Shown piece by piece: positions 44,935 to 54,701 of a stretch of DNA of 64,000 bases. The stretch covers positions 1 through 64,000 of the forward strand of contig JADIYW010000028.1 in assembly GCA_016705125.1 (NCBI GenBank), given 5' to 3'. Made by a program: the position numbers and the translations under genes. Source of the stretch: Bacteroidota bacterium. Lineage in GTDB: Bacteria > Bacteroidota > Bacteroidia > Chitinophagales > JADIYW01. Under the pieces are notes generated by a model, which was given only the letters and a program-made list of their open reading frames with translations, had not been told where the DNA came from and searched no databases. The first letter of the stretch is position 1; every line of letters starts with the position of its first letter.

Positions 44935-45698
44935 ATGAAAAATAAATATGTAGATTTTATTGCTGATGAACATTTTTTAGATTGCGTAGCAAATCTTCAT
45001 AAAGCATACTTAAAAGCCAAAAACAACATTACAAAAAAGAATTTTTACACAAATAAAGTGGACACTATAAAGTTAACTTTTGATGCTAAATTCAATAATA
45101 TTGATGAAGAAAGTTTAATTCAAGCTGAAATATTAAGACAAATTGACAAATCTATAAACAATTCTATTGGAACTTTTCACGAGCAAATATTGGGTGGAAT
45201 AAATGGTTTTGAAGTTGGAAATTTGAGTGGTTTTGATATAAAAGCAAAAGATGATACTTTGTTTGCAGACATTAAAAACAAACACAATACGATGAATAGC
45301 AGTTCAGCAGAAGCTCTTTTTCAAAACTATCAAGATATGCTGACACTTATAAAAAATCTGAATGTTATTGGGTTCAAGTTTTAGCAAAAAGTAGTTTCAG
45401 TGAACTTTGGAAAGGTGAAATTAACGGAAAAGAATACAGCCATAGTAGAGTTTACAAAATTTCAGGTGACCAATTCTATTCATTACTTTCAGGAAAAGAA
45501 AATGCACTTTTTCAACTATATAAAAATCTTCCAATTGCAGTAAAAGATTATCTTGATTCCGTTGAGAAAAACCAATCTGAAAAAGAAAATTCTGCATTAG
45601 ATGAAATCAAAACAGAAACTAAAACTTCAAATAGACCAATTTTAGACCAAATAACTTTTGAAAATTACAGTTATTATTTAGGTTTTGACAAATTGTAA
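44935..45698 (+). pseudogene. frameshifted Eco47II/Sau96I-type restriction endonuclease
   Basis: The first frame (44935-45384, 149 codons) reads as the N-terminal half of an Eco47II-family type II enzyme, including 'GTFHEQILGGINGFEVGNL' and the nuclease-like 'SGFDIKAKDDTLFADIKNK' (D...D-x-K). The second half continues one frame back from about 45350 ('KKSECYWVQVLAKSSFSEL' onward) to TAA at 45696. A single missing T in 'cttataaaaaa' explains the break. It lies beside a C5-methyltransferase fragment. Inactive unless the break is a read error. Confidence 0.72.
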
Positions 45699-46228
45699 TA
45701 GCTATTCAAGAACTTAATAATTGAATAACCAACTTCTTTTCCTAAATTTACTGGAACTGCATTTCCAATCTGCTTATATTGTTGAGCAACAGATCCTTCA
45801 AATCTCCAATCGTCAGGGAAAGTTTGTATTCTCGCATATTCTCGAACTGTAAACGGTCGAGTTTCTTCGGGATGACATCTTTCAGTTTGTTTTTGTGCAG
45901 GACTACAAGTTAATGTTAAACAAGGTTCGTCCCAACCTATTCTTCTTGCAATTCCAGTTTTTCCACCACCAAGATGGAAACTTCCGCCCATAAACTCCTT
46001 TTGAATATCAATAGGCAAATCTCTCCAATAACCTTTTTGCGGAACTAAATCTAAAACATCAATCTTACTTTTTGGATATTTAGAACCTTCAGAATTTGGA
46101 ACATCACAATCAAATAATTCGCCCTTTTTCAGAGCATCTTTTAAATTATAAACTTTCTTATAAGGATTTGGATATTCGTATTTCAAATCAATATCTTTTC
46201 TAATTCCAACTAAAATTAATCGTTCTCT
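45674..46228 (-). pseudogene. C-terminal part of a C5-cytosine DNA methyltransferase
   Basis: Open to 46228, beginning in mid-protein at 'RERLILVGIRKD', a conserved C5-MTase segment. It then has motif VIII-like 'GIARRIGWDEPCLTLT', motif IX 'RPFTVREYARIQTFPDDW' and motif X 'QIGNAVPVNLGKEVG'. The AdoMet-binding motif I and the catalytic PCQ are missing, and TAA lies directly upstream, so the 5' two thirds are deleted. Convergent with the restriction gene (tails overlap by 25 bases). It is the remains of the protective methylase of that system. Confidence 0.8.
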
Positions 46229-46439
46229 TTAAATACATACTAAAAAATATTGCATTTATCGTGTTTAGTTTACCATGAAATATTAATTGTATATAAATTT
46301 TCAAAAGATTTCTTTTATGATTACCGCTCAAAATTATGCTAGAAAAATTATTAAGAAAAGGACAAAAAACTTGTTTCTAACAGCATGGTGACCCAATAAA
46401 AAAAATCCTTATTTATTTATAATCAATAGTTTAAGTATT

Positions 46440-46539
46440 AATGTCGTTGAGTAAAGCAAGAGGTGGTAATTGAAGACACACGCCACTAAAGCGCTTATAC
46501 GGTTTGTGTCCAAAGAACCGCCAATAACTTAACGACATT
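46440..46539. repeat. 100-nt nested imperfect palindrome
   Basis: aatgtcgttgagt (46440-46452) pairs with acttaacgacatt (46527-46539) at 12 of 13 positions. Inside, ggtggt (46462-46467) pairs with accgcc (46517-46522), and gacaca (near 46475) with tgtgtc (near 46505). The centre contains agcgct. It could form a long cruciform or a structured RNA. It lies in a 324-base gap (46229-46552) between two broken genes, in which I see nothing else. Confidence 0.6.
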
Positions 46540-46552
46540 GGTTTAGGTATAT

Positions 46553-47740
46553 TTATTTGGGTTTATTTATATTGGAGTGAATCGTTTTACCATTTAATTT
46601 GGCATCAATCCACCACAAAATATTAAAATAATCCAGTATTTTTTCATTTGCATCAAATTCAGTAGCTATTTTTTCCAATGCTTTTTTTCTTTTGGTTTTA
46701 TCCAACTCTAAAGCGTATATTTTATAAGTTGAATATATTTTTTCTGCATTTTGTAAATGCTCATAGCGATAAATCATTTTTTTTATATTGTCGATATTTT
46801 TATCCACCATAGACATATTGTTTTTTTCTATAGCAATAAACATTAGCATTAAAGTTGAATAAGAATATAATACGTTATTTTTTTCTACGTCAGGATGTTG
46901 TAAAATGATATTAAAAGTATCTTGTGCGTCATCAAATTTATCACAATAAAAATAAGAAATTGCCAACTGATATACCATTGAAATATAGTGGAGTGTTTCG
47001 TTTGTAGGTATTTTCCATTTGTGCATTCATTTCTTCCATCACCTTCAATGCTCTATCAAACTGGTATGCCTCCAAACTTAAATGCCATTCAGCTAAATGA
47101 ATATGATTTCGTTTGGCTTCGCATAAATCATTATTTTTATATTTTTTTAATGCAATTTCTAATAGCAATTTTATTTCTTCAAACCGTTCATATCTTTTAG
47201 GATTCAGCATGCGCAATAGCATATTACCCAAGCAATTTATGTAATCAAATTCGTTGGCATCTATGTATTTTTTATTCTTTAAAAACAATTTCAATTGATG
47301 TTCGGTTTCAAGGTATGCTTTGTTCCAATCTTGCTCAAATAAAAAGAGAAATGTTTTGGCATAATGAAATAGATATTGAGCTTTTAATGGTACTAATTCG
47401 TAATTACTTTTCAACAAATCATGTTTCACAAAATAATTAAAATCTTGTTCTTGCGGACTTCCAAAATGATGATTCATATAAAACAGATATATTTCATTTG
47501 ATAAATCGAAATACTGTTTTATAATATCATTTTGGCTTTTAATCTTTTGGTTGGTTTGCGTTTTTTGGAGTTCCAACCAAAAGTTGTTCGTAATATCGAA
47601 GAGTTCGTATTCAAATATTTTCTGGCTTGTTTAATTTATCCAAACAAGCATCGTTTAAACCATGATCAAAAATTGTGCATTCCAAATGCTACTTAGCTTT
47701 CCTTTTATAGTGTTTTCTATTTGATGGATTTGAACTTTTC
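46553..47740 (-). pseudogene. multiply frameshifted TPR-like helical protein gene
   Basis: Read on the minus strand, at least three frames must be joined. Weak segments at 47740-47580 ('KGKLSSIWNAQFLIM', 'NDACLDKLNKPENI') come first. Then a long piece to ~46985 ('MNAQMENTYKRNTPLYFNG' at its end) is followed by 46978-46553 ('MVYQLAISYFYCDKFDDAQ' on). The combined product is helical with TPR-like pairs such as 'QFDRALKVMEEM' and 'FDDAQDTFNIILQHP'. I do not know the family. Independent frameshifts mean it is dead. Confidence 0.6.
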
Positions 47741-48236
47741 AATATTTATTTTAAAAAAAAATTGCTTCTAAATGAGTTTATGTTTTGTATTGTTTGTTTA
47801 ATTCGGCATTGGTTAATTTCCTATTTGATTTATAACATCAAATAGTTTGATTAAATTTTAGCATACTATTCCCCCTGATATTTTGTTTATCAAACATATT
47901 ATAAACAATTATAAAATTAAATTTAGATATTTACGACAAAGTTAAAAAATAAAACTCCCATTTTTTGAAAACATAATTATTTATTATATATTCTCAACTA
48001 GTTTAAATGGTTTAATCCAGCAATTTACTAAATGCTTTTCTTTTAGCTATATTAGTCTTTTAATTTTCACATATGATTTCAAAAATTGGAAGGATGGGTT
48101 CAGATGAAAGAAAATTTATTCAGGACTGAAAACCATATAATATTAAATTTTGTTTTTTATTAACCTCAATTTTATATCATTAAAATGGTGATGTCGGCTT
48201 TTTTTCTTTCCTTAGCAGTAAATTTGAATTTTTAGA
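47741..48236. other. AT-rich intergenic region upstream of ctpA
   Basis: No credible gene on either strand. Runs of A/T and short stop-rich frames suggest further decayed sequence next to the broken TPR-like gene. TAAATTTG at 48219-48226, 10 bases before the ctpA ATG, fits the -7 promoter element; a -33 TTG at the right distance was not found. Confidence 0.35.
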
Positions 48237-49802
48237 ATGGATACAAAAAATATTAAAATTTGGTTGCCTTTCATGATGGCTATTGTTTTGGCTGGAGGCA
48301 TGTTTTTAGGTTTCAGATTAGAACAACACAATGCACAAAAAATCCGCCTATTTGGTCCGGCTCGCAATACAAAATTCGATGAAATTATGAATTATATCGA
48401 AGCAAATTATGTGGATGATGTAAAGAAAGATGATTTGTATGATGGAGCAATAAACGCTATGCTAGCTAATTTAGACCCACACTCTGTTTATATTCCAGCT
48501 AAAGAAATTGCAGGTGTTGAAGAAGAAATGGTGGGTAATTTTGAAGGCATTGGTATCGAATTTTTTATTGTAAATGACACCATAATGGTGGTGACACCCA
48601 TATCGGGTGGGCCCTCCGAATTGCTTGGAATGCAAGCTGGCGATCGGATTATAAAAATAAATGACTCCTTGGTGGCTGGTATAAAAATCCAAAATAGCGA
48701 TGTAGTAAAAAAACTAAAAGGCCCGGGTGGAACCAAAGTAAAAGTGAGCATCAAAAGAAATGGAAGTCCAAATTTAATTGATTATACAATTACCCGAGAT
48801 AAAATTCCATTGTATAGTTTGGATGCAGGTTTTATGGTTAAAGATGGTATTGGTTATATAAAGATAAATCGTTTTTCTGCCACTACTTATGAGGAGTTTA
48901 TGAAAAAACTAATGGAGCTTCAAGCCAAAGGAATGACAAAATTAATCCTTGATTTACGCGAAAACCCAGGTGGATTTTTGGAACAAGCTACCGCTATATT
49001 AGATGAAATACTTGATGGGAGAAAACAAATGGTTTATACCCAAGGCCGTAGTTTTCCTAAAATGGAATACAACGCAAAAGTACCTGGCCGATTTGAAGAC
49101 GGCAAAATCGCCATTTTAATGGATGAAGGTTCTGCCTCAGCAAGTGAAATTGTGGCAGGTGCAATCCAAGATTGGGATAGAGGAATTATTGTCGGTCGTC
49201 GCTCTTTTGGAAAAGGATTGGTGCAGGATCAATATCAATTACCTGATGGTTCTGCGCTTAGATTAACCATCGCCAAATATTTTACACCTTCAGGTAGATG
49301 TATTCAAAAATCCTATAAAGAAGGTTTAGATGATTACAACCAAGATGTAGTAGACCGCTACAAACATGGCGAAATATTTAACAAAGACAGCATTCACAAC
49401 GATGAAACTATGGTTTTTTATACCAAAATAAAACATAGAAAAGTTTTTGCTGGTGGCGGTATAACGCCCGATTTCTTTGTGCCATTAGATACTTCTAGCT
49501 ATAACCCATTACTCGGCGAAATTATTTCCAAAGGGTTGATACAACAATTTGCATATAATTATTATTCTTCTAATAAAGAAAAATTCTCCAATTATAAGAA
49601 TGTAAAAGACTATAATTCCAATTTTAAAATTGATGAAACCATGTATGGCACTTTTATAAATTATGCCTATCAGTCAGGGGTTTCTAAATCATTAGAAAAA
49701 TATAAAATTATATCGCAATCAGAATTAAAACTCATGGTCAACCATAGGCAATGGATACTCAAAAGTATCCAATTCAGGTATCCATTTGCGAATATATTTT
49801 AA
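48237..49802 (+). CDS. ctpA: C-terminal processing peptidase (S41 family)
   Basis: A periplasmic protease that trims C-termini of envelope proteins. An N-terminal anchor helix (residues ~9-27) is followed by 'VDDVKKDDLYDGAINAMLANLDPHS', the usual pre-PDZ region, a PDZ domain (~95-180) and the S41 core with the catalytic Ser in 'MDEGSASASEIVAGAIQDW' and Lys in 'VGRRSFGKGLVQ'. The last ~22 codons (from ~49735) are antisense to a photolyase remnant and look foreign, so the native C-terminus is replaced. The catalytic core is whole. Confidence 0.9.
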   Translation: MDTKNIKIWLPFMMAIVLAGGMFLGFRLEQHNAQKIRLFGPARNTKFDEIMNYIEANYVDDVKKDDLYDGAINAMLANLDPHSVYIPAKEIAGVEEEMVGNFEGIGIEFFIVNDTIMVVTPISGGPSELLGMQAGDRIIKINDSLVAGIKIQNSDVVKKLKGPGGTKVKVSIKRNGSPNLIDYTITRDKIPLYSLDAGFMVKDGIGYIKINRFSATTYEEFMKKLMELQAKGMTKLILDLRENPGGFLEQATAILDEILDGRKQMVYTQGRSFPKMEYNAKVPGRFEDGKIAILMDEGSASASEIVAGAIQDWDRGIIVGRRSFGKGLVQDQYQLPDGSALRLTIAKYFTPSGRCIQKSYKEGLDDYNQDVVDRYKHGEIFNKDSIHNDETMVFYTKIKHRKVFAGGGITPDFFVPLDTSSYNPLLGEIISKGLIQQFAYNYYSSNKEKFSNYKNVKDYNSNFKIDETMYGTFINYAYQSGVSKSLEKYKIISQSELKLMVNHRQWILKSIQFRYPFANIF

Positions 49803-51001
49803 TTGCGGATCGAATTTTTCTGTTTGCAATTTTGGATTAAAAATCCTAAAATAAGGTACTGCATCACATCCACTACTTGCCGCCCACTGCCAACCACCAT
49901 TATTAGAAGACAATTCAAAATCGAGCAATTTTTTGGCAAAATAAGCTTCTCCCCAACGCTAATCAATCAACAAGTGCTTAGTTAAAAAACTAGTTATAAT
50001 CATCTTTATTTTATTGTGCATAAACTTAGTAGTATTTAACTCTCGTATGCCAGCATCCACAATTGGATAACCAGTCATTCCATCACACCATTTCAAAAAT
50101 TCTTCCTTATTGTTTCGCCAATTTATTTTATCATAGTCTTGCTTAAATGCATTATTTACAACTTTAGGAAAATGAAACAAAATCATCATATAAAAATCTC
50201 TCCAAATGAGTTCATTCAAAAAAGTAGTATCTTTTGATAAAATTGCCTGAGCTGCCAATTTTCTAATGCTTATAGTCCCGAATCTTAAATGAACACTAAT
50301 TCGTGAAGTGCCTGTCAAATAGGGAAAATTTCTTGTATCTAAATAATTTTCAATCAAATCATTTGAAACATTTGTTGCTGGAAATTCTATTTTGGAATAA
50401 GCAAAACCCATTTCCTCTATTTTAGGCATTTCAACTGTCAAGTTAGATTCGAAAAATTACTAAAATATAATTCGTAGGATAAGATTTATAAAAAATGAAG
50501 TCAATTTTTCTTTCCATTTGCGACTATAAGGTAAAAATGGTATAAGGTTTATTATCCGGCTTTAGTACTTCTCCTTTTTCGAAAATACATTGATCTTTGA
50601 AAGTTAGGAATTCAATATTATTGATTTTAAACAAGTTATTTATTTCAGCTTCTCTTTGTTGAGCATAAGGCTCATAATCATGGTTAGTAAAAACACTGCT
50701 AATATTCGTTTTTAAAATAATCTCCGACCACACTTCTACTGGTTTTCCGTAATAAACTTGCAGGTTGACATTATGTTTTTTTAGCTGATCCCTTAATTTC
50801 AATATAGCCTCATAAATAAATATTACTCTTTTGTCCATTTCCAAAATGCCATTTTCGGAAATCAAGTCATCTAAAATCTGTTTATCAAAAATAAAAAGTG
50901 GTATTACCCTTTTACCCGATTTAAGTGCATGATAAAGTCCACAATTATCGTCAAGCCTTAAATCTCTCCGAAACCAAAAAAAAAGATTGTTTTTCAGACA
51001 T
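49725..51001 (-). pseudogene. deoxyribodipyrimidine photolyase pseudogene
   Basis: Frames that together spell a photolyase/cryptochrome: start at ATG 51001 (MSEKQS, then after one extra T in a T9 run 'WFRRDLRLDDNCGLYHALK'), 50865-50524 ('VFTNHDYEPYAQQREAEIN'), 50441-49959 ('GMTGYPIVDAGIRELNTT', the FAD-binding part) and 49928-49725 ('NNGGWQWAASSGCDAVPYF'). At least three frame changes and in-frame stops near 50470 separate them. The C-terminus stops at 'MVDHEF', about 10 residues early, where it meets ctpA. It once repaired UV pyrimidine dimers and is now non-functional. Confidence 0.88.
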
Positions 51002-51060
51002 ATTTAATTAACTACATTTTTAATCAAATGTTTTAAATTTATTTAAATTATATCAATAAA

Positions 51061-51522
51061 TTAGGCATTCATTTCGTCTAACACTTTTTCTAATCTATCA
51101 AAATTCTCTTCATTTTTGTCAAGCACATAAGGCTTAAGTTTGATACAATCTTTTGATGTTTCAAATGCCATTTTAAAAATAATTTTTGTTTTATCACTTG
51201 TTATTTCCTCAAATTTGGCATGTACTTGAAATAGAGGTTTGGAAATGCGTTGCCAAGCAATAAATGAAGGTTTCTCAATTTTAATAAACACACATTCATT
51301 GGCAAAATTTCCCTTATCGGGTGCATGCATAATAAATTGCCACTTGCCTCCTATTTGAAAATCAAATTCTAAAAATGTGTTTGTAAATCCTGCAGGACCC
51401 CACCATTTTTTAAGATGTACGGGATTAGACCATGCTTCAAAAACGCATTCTATATTTGCATTTACAATTCGGGTGCTTATTATTTCACAATCAGTTGCAG
51501 TTGTAAGTAAATCAAAGCTCAT
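51061..51522 (-). CDS. SRPBCC (AHSA1/START-like) family protein
   Basis: 153 residues with the AHSA1-type helix-grip fold: 'VNANIECVFEAWSNPVHLKKWWGP' is the family's opening, followed by 'FQIGGKWQFIMHAPDK' and 'WQRISKPLFQVHAKFEEI'. Members bind small hydrophobic ligands or regulate partners; no ligand can be inferred. It stands 60 bases after the photolyase remnant on the same strand and may once have been co-transcribed with it. Confidence 0.82.
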   Translation of the reverse strand: MSFDLLTTATDCEIISTRIVNANIECVFEAWSNPVHLKKWWGPAGFTNTFLEFDFQIGGKWQFIMHAPDKGNFANECVFIKIEKPSFIAWQRISKPLFQVHAKFEEITSDKTKIIFKMAFETSKDCIKLKPYVLDKNEENFDRLEKVLDEMNA

Positions 51523-51627
51523 AATTGGCGGTTATTTTGTATTAATTTTTGCTGTTTTATTTTGATTGAAACTACTTTTTTAAAGACTAACAGATTTTTT
51601 TAGTGTGAAATGTAATAGGAGAGCAAA

Positions 51628-52434
51628 TTAAATTTTAAAGGATTCATTTCTATTTGCAAATAAATTTTTAATTTTAATTGTTTCTGAATGGCTTAAATAC
51701 TTTTTATTTCCAATTTGATCTACAGATAAGATTCCTCGAATTACATTTGTCAAAAATATTTCATCTGCATTGAGCAATTCTGAATCGCTAATTTTCCTTT
51801 CTACTACCTTGTATCCATTAGATTGAAGAAAAAGGATTAGATTTTTTCGTAAAACGCCATTTAGGGCTCCTGAATCCAAACCAGGCGTGTGTACAACATC
51901 GTCGATTATTGCAAAAACATTGCAAATAGACGTATCACTAATATTTTTTTCAGTATCAACAATGATAGAATCAAACCTGCCTTCCATTTCGGCATTCGCT
52001 TTAGCCGCTCTATAAATTGCCCTGCTTTTGTTTTTAAAGTTTCTATATTCATTCAGAAATTCCCCCTTTTGATAATAATAATTACAATTTATATATAATT
52101 TATTATACAAACAAATATTTTTTTTCAAAAGTTCACCCTGCGACCAAATAAAAATAGCTGTATCCTTTTTATCAAAATCAAATTGTATTCTAAAGCGTAT
52201 ATAGTCTGTTTTTAATAGATTGTAAAAAACAGAAATGTGTTCCAAAATTATTTTTTCAAAATCTATCTCATTATTTACCATTTCAAAAAAAGACATTGCA
52301 TTTTTACATCTCTGAACATGGTCATCCAAAAAAACTGGTTTCCCTTTAAATACCCTTATAGTCTCAAAAAAACCATTTTCTTCTGTATCGAAAGGCATAT
52401 AATCATTCAATATTCCATTATAGAAATATTTCAT
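51628..52434 (-). CDS. class IV PLP aminotransferase / aminodeoxychorismate lyase-like
   Basis: 268 residues, fold type IV. N-terminal 'GFFETIRVFKGKPVFLDDHVQR' (typical of PabC/IlvE/Dat), central Schiff-base Lys in the 'SRAIYRAAKANAEMEGRFD' area, 'DTEKNISDTSICNVFAII' (cofactor binding) and 'ADEIFLTNVIRGILSVDQI' at the C-terminus. Whether it is an aminodeoxychorismate lyase (folate), a branched-chain or a D-amino-acid transaminase cannot be decided. It follows scoB by 5 bases. Confidence 0.82.
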   Translation of the reverse strand: MKYFYNGILNDYMPFDTEENGFFETIRVFKGKPVFLDDHVQRCKNAMSFFEMVNNEIDFEKIILEHISVFYNLLKTDYIRFRIQFDFDKKDTAIFIWSQGELLKKNICLYNKLYINCNYYYQKGEFLNEYRNFKNKSRAIYRAAKANAEMEGRFDSIIVDTEKNISDTSICNVFAIIDDVVHTPGLDSGALNGVLRKNLILFLQSNGYKVVERKISDSELLNADEIFLTNVIRGILSVDQIGNKKYLSHSETIKIKNLFANRNESFKI

Positions 52435-52439
52435 TTTAA

Positions 52440-53096
52440 TTAAGCTTCCATTTCAGGTATCTCTCCATTTATAATTAGCTTACCAGCAGTTTTTGCGATT
52501 ATTTCCTCCACCGAAACACCCGGGGCACGTTCAAGTAAAACGAATGCGCCATCCTTTATATCAAATACGCCCAAATCAGAAACTACTTTTTTCACACAGC
52601 CAACGCCAGTCAATGGTAAAGTACAAGCAGGCAATAATTTAGATTCTCCTTTTGGATTGGTATGCTGCATTGCTACAATTATGTTCTTGGCACTTGCCAC
52701 CAAATCCATAGCTCCACCCATTCCTTTAACCATTTTACCTGGAATCTTCCAATTTGCTATATCGCCGTTTTCCGCAACTTCCATTGCGCCCAAAATCGTT
52801 AAATCGACTTTACCTGCTCTTATCATACCAAAACTTTCTGCAGAATCAAAAAAGACACCGCCAGGCAAAACCGTTACTGTTTCCTTTCCAGCATTTATCA
52901 AATCAGCGTCCATTTCATTTTCGGTGGGGTAAGGTCCCATTCCAAGCATGCCATTTTCAGACTGAAAAATCACTTCTATTTCTTCAGGGATATAATTTGC
53001 TACAAGGGTTGGAATGCCAATACCCAAATTCACATAATACCCATCCTTCAATTCTTTTGCAATACGTTTTGCAATACCATATTTATCTAAAGCCAT
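52440..53096 (-). CDS. scoB: 3-oxoacid CoA-transferase, subunit B
   Basis: 218 residues. Subunit B carries the catalytic Glu, seen in 'IEVIFQSENGMLGMGPYP', preceded by 'GYYVNLGIGIPTLVANYIP' and followed by 'GGAMDLVASAKNIIVAMQH'. With subunit A it moves CoA from succinyl-CoA to acetoacetate or a similar acid, for ketone-body or short-chain acid use. It lies 12 bases after scoA. Confidence 0.92.
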   Translation of the reverse strand: MALDKYGIAKRIAKELKDGYYVNLGIGIPTLVANYIPEEIEVIFQSENGMLGMGPYPTENEMDADLINAGKETVTVLPGGVFFDSAESFGMIRAGKVDLTILGAMEVAENGDIANWKIPGKMVKGMGGAMDLVASAKNIIVAMQHTNPKGESKLLPACTLPLTGVGCVKKVVSDLGVFDIKDGAFVLLERAPGVSVEEIIAKTAGKLIINGEIPEMEA

Positions 53097-53108
53097 ACTA
53101 TTTCAATT

Positions 53109-53807
53109 TTATTTTGGGAGACTAACTGTTTTTCTTTCAATTCTTTTTTCATAACCTTCACCCTGAAAAATTCGGTGAATATATATACCTGGCACATGTA
53201 TTTCGTCAGGGTCTAATGCTCCAGGCTGCACCAATTCCTCCACTTCAGCTATGGTAATATCCCCTGCCTTAGCCATAGGCACACTGAAATTTCGGGTTGT
53301 TTTTCTAAAAACCAAATTCCCTAATGTATCACCCTTCCAAGCTTTTACAATGGCAAAATCGGCTTGAAGAGCCATTTCCATCAAGTGCATTTTTCCATCA
53401 AACTCCTTAATTTCCTTTCCTTCAGCTATTTCGGTACCATAACCGGCTGGCGTAAAAAAAGCAGGAATTCCCATTCCTCTCATAGCAATTCGAGTAGCCA
53501 AGGTTCCTTGAGGAATTAAATCGACTTCCAATTCTCCACTTAATAATTGGCGTTCAAATTCTGCATTTTCTCCTACATAAGAAGAAATCATTTTTTTTAC
53601 CTGTCTTGTTTTTAGCATTAATCCAATACCAAAATCATCAACTCCTGCATTATTAGATATGCATGTTAGTTCATTAACTCCTTTTTTAATTAATGCATCA
53701 ATACAATTTTCTGGGATTCCACATAATCCAAAACCGCCCAACATTAATGTTGATCCACTTTGGATATCTGAAATTGCTTCATCGGCATCTTTAACCACTT
53801 TTTTCAT
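53109..53807 (-). CDS. scoA: 3-oxoacid CoA-transferase, subunit A
   Basis: 232 residues. Signature 'GSTLMLGGFGLCGIPENCI' near the N-terminus (CoA-transferase family I), then 'ISNNAGVDDFGIGLMLKTRQ' and 'ADFAIVKAWKGDTLGNLVFR'. It pairs with scoB immediately downstream. Its start overlaps the stop of the UbiA-like gene by one base. Confidence 0.92.
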   Translation of the reverse strand: MKKVVKDADEAISDIQSGSTLMLGGFGLCGIPENCIDALIKKGVNELTCISNNAGVDDFGIGLMLKTRQVKKMISSYVGENAEFERQLLSGELEVDLIPQGTLATRIAMRGMGIPAFFTPAGYGTEIAEGKEIKEFDGKMHLMEMALQADFAIVKAWKGDTLGNLVFRKTTRNFSVPMAKAGDITIAEVEELVQPGALDPDEIHVPGIYIHRIFQGEGYEKRIERKTVSLPK

Positions 53808-54694
53808 TAAATAAATCCTTTTTTAAATAAAATAACTAATACAAAATATACAATCATACTTCCATCAAATATGAGCATAATTGCCCATTTAGGCAATTTT
53901 ATAGCATAAAAAATGGTAATAAATAACAATAAAGTATAAAACAAAATCAAATTAATATATAAAATAGGATTGAAATTGTCAAAAAATGGTTTATTACCCC
54001 AAATTACAGGTAAACATACCAACGAAAAAAGTACAAATCCTTCTAAAATTAATGCCTTTTTAATTCCCAACAAAATTGGAATTGTTTTTACCCCAACCGC
54101 ATTATCTATTTCAATATCGTTTATATCAAAAGGAATAGTGATAAAAAAAATGAAAATAAATTGGAGTAAGAATAAATGATACGGAATAGAATGTCCAACT
54201 TGCAAAGCAGGTAAAATAACAGCAGTACCTGCCCAAGTAAGGGAAATTAAAAATATTTTGATAAATGGAATATCTCTAAGTCTATAATTTAATCCATTCG
54301 TTTTGTTTTTAAATGGCAAAGGTATAGGATAAACCAAACTCAGAGCACCCAAAAAAAGCATCAATAATTTAGCTGAAGGCGTTAAAAAAAGAAACAAAAT
54401 TAACGATAATATACTTGAAATAATTAAAGATAAAATAGTGAATTTCTTATTTTTATGCAACCATATATAAAGTAAATTATTTGTGTCGTGGTCGACATTT
54501 CTCAGATAATATAAATAACAACTTAGCTGATATATAAACCAGGTAGAACTAAAAACAAACAAAGCTGGATAAATAACCAAATGAATAGAAATATCCATTA
54601 AAATACAATTAGCCAAAAAGAAAAAAAGGGCACATAGTGCAATCCAAATATTGGAAACAATTAGTAACTGAAAAAAACTTTTAACTTTTAACAA
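53807..54694 (-). CDS. UbiA-like prenyltransferase family membrane protein
   Basis: 295 residues with about eight transmembrane helices. The loop 'TIPFDINDIEIDNAVGVKTIP' fits the second UbiA Asp-rich motif (DxxDxxxD). The first motif position ('WFIYQLSCYLYYLRNVDHD') is less conserved. UbiA enzymes attach polyprenyl chains to aromatic acceptors, as in quinone synthesis. The substrate is unknown. It sits between the M42 peptidase and scoA on the minus strand. Confidence 0.7.
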   Translation of the reverse strand: MLKVKSFFQLLIVSNIWIALCALFFFLANCILMDISIHLVIYPALFVFSSTWFIYQLSCYLYYLRNVDHDTNNLLYIWLHKNKKFTILSLIISSILSLILFLFLTPSAKLLMLFLGALSLVYPIPLPFKNKTNGLNYRLRDIPFIKIFLISLTWAGTAVILPALQVGHSIPYHLFLLQFIFIFFITIPFDINDIEIDNAVGVKTIPILLGIKKALILEGFVLFSLVCLPVIWGNKPFFDNFNPILYINLILFYTLLLFITIFYAIKLPKWAIMLIFDGSMIVYFVLVILFKKGFI

Positions 54695-54701
54695 AAAAAA
54701 A

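Noticed and set aside
46440..46539. Possible integron attC site
   Set aside because: GTTGAGT and ACTTAAC match the core-site patterns, but in the reverse order (GTTRRRY first, RYYYAAC last) to a real attC, and no integron integrase is present. The match follows from the palindrome.
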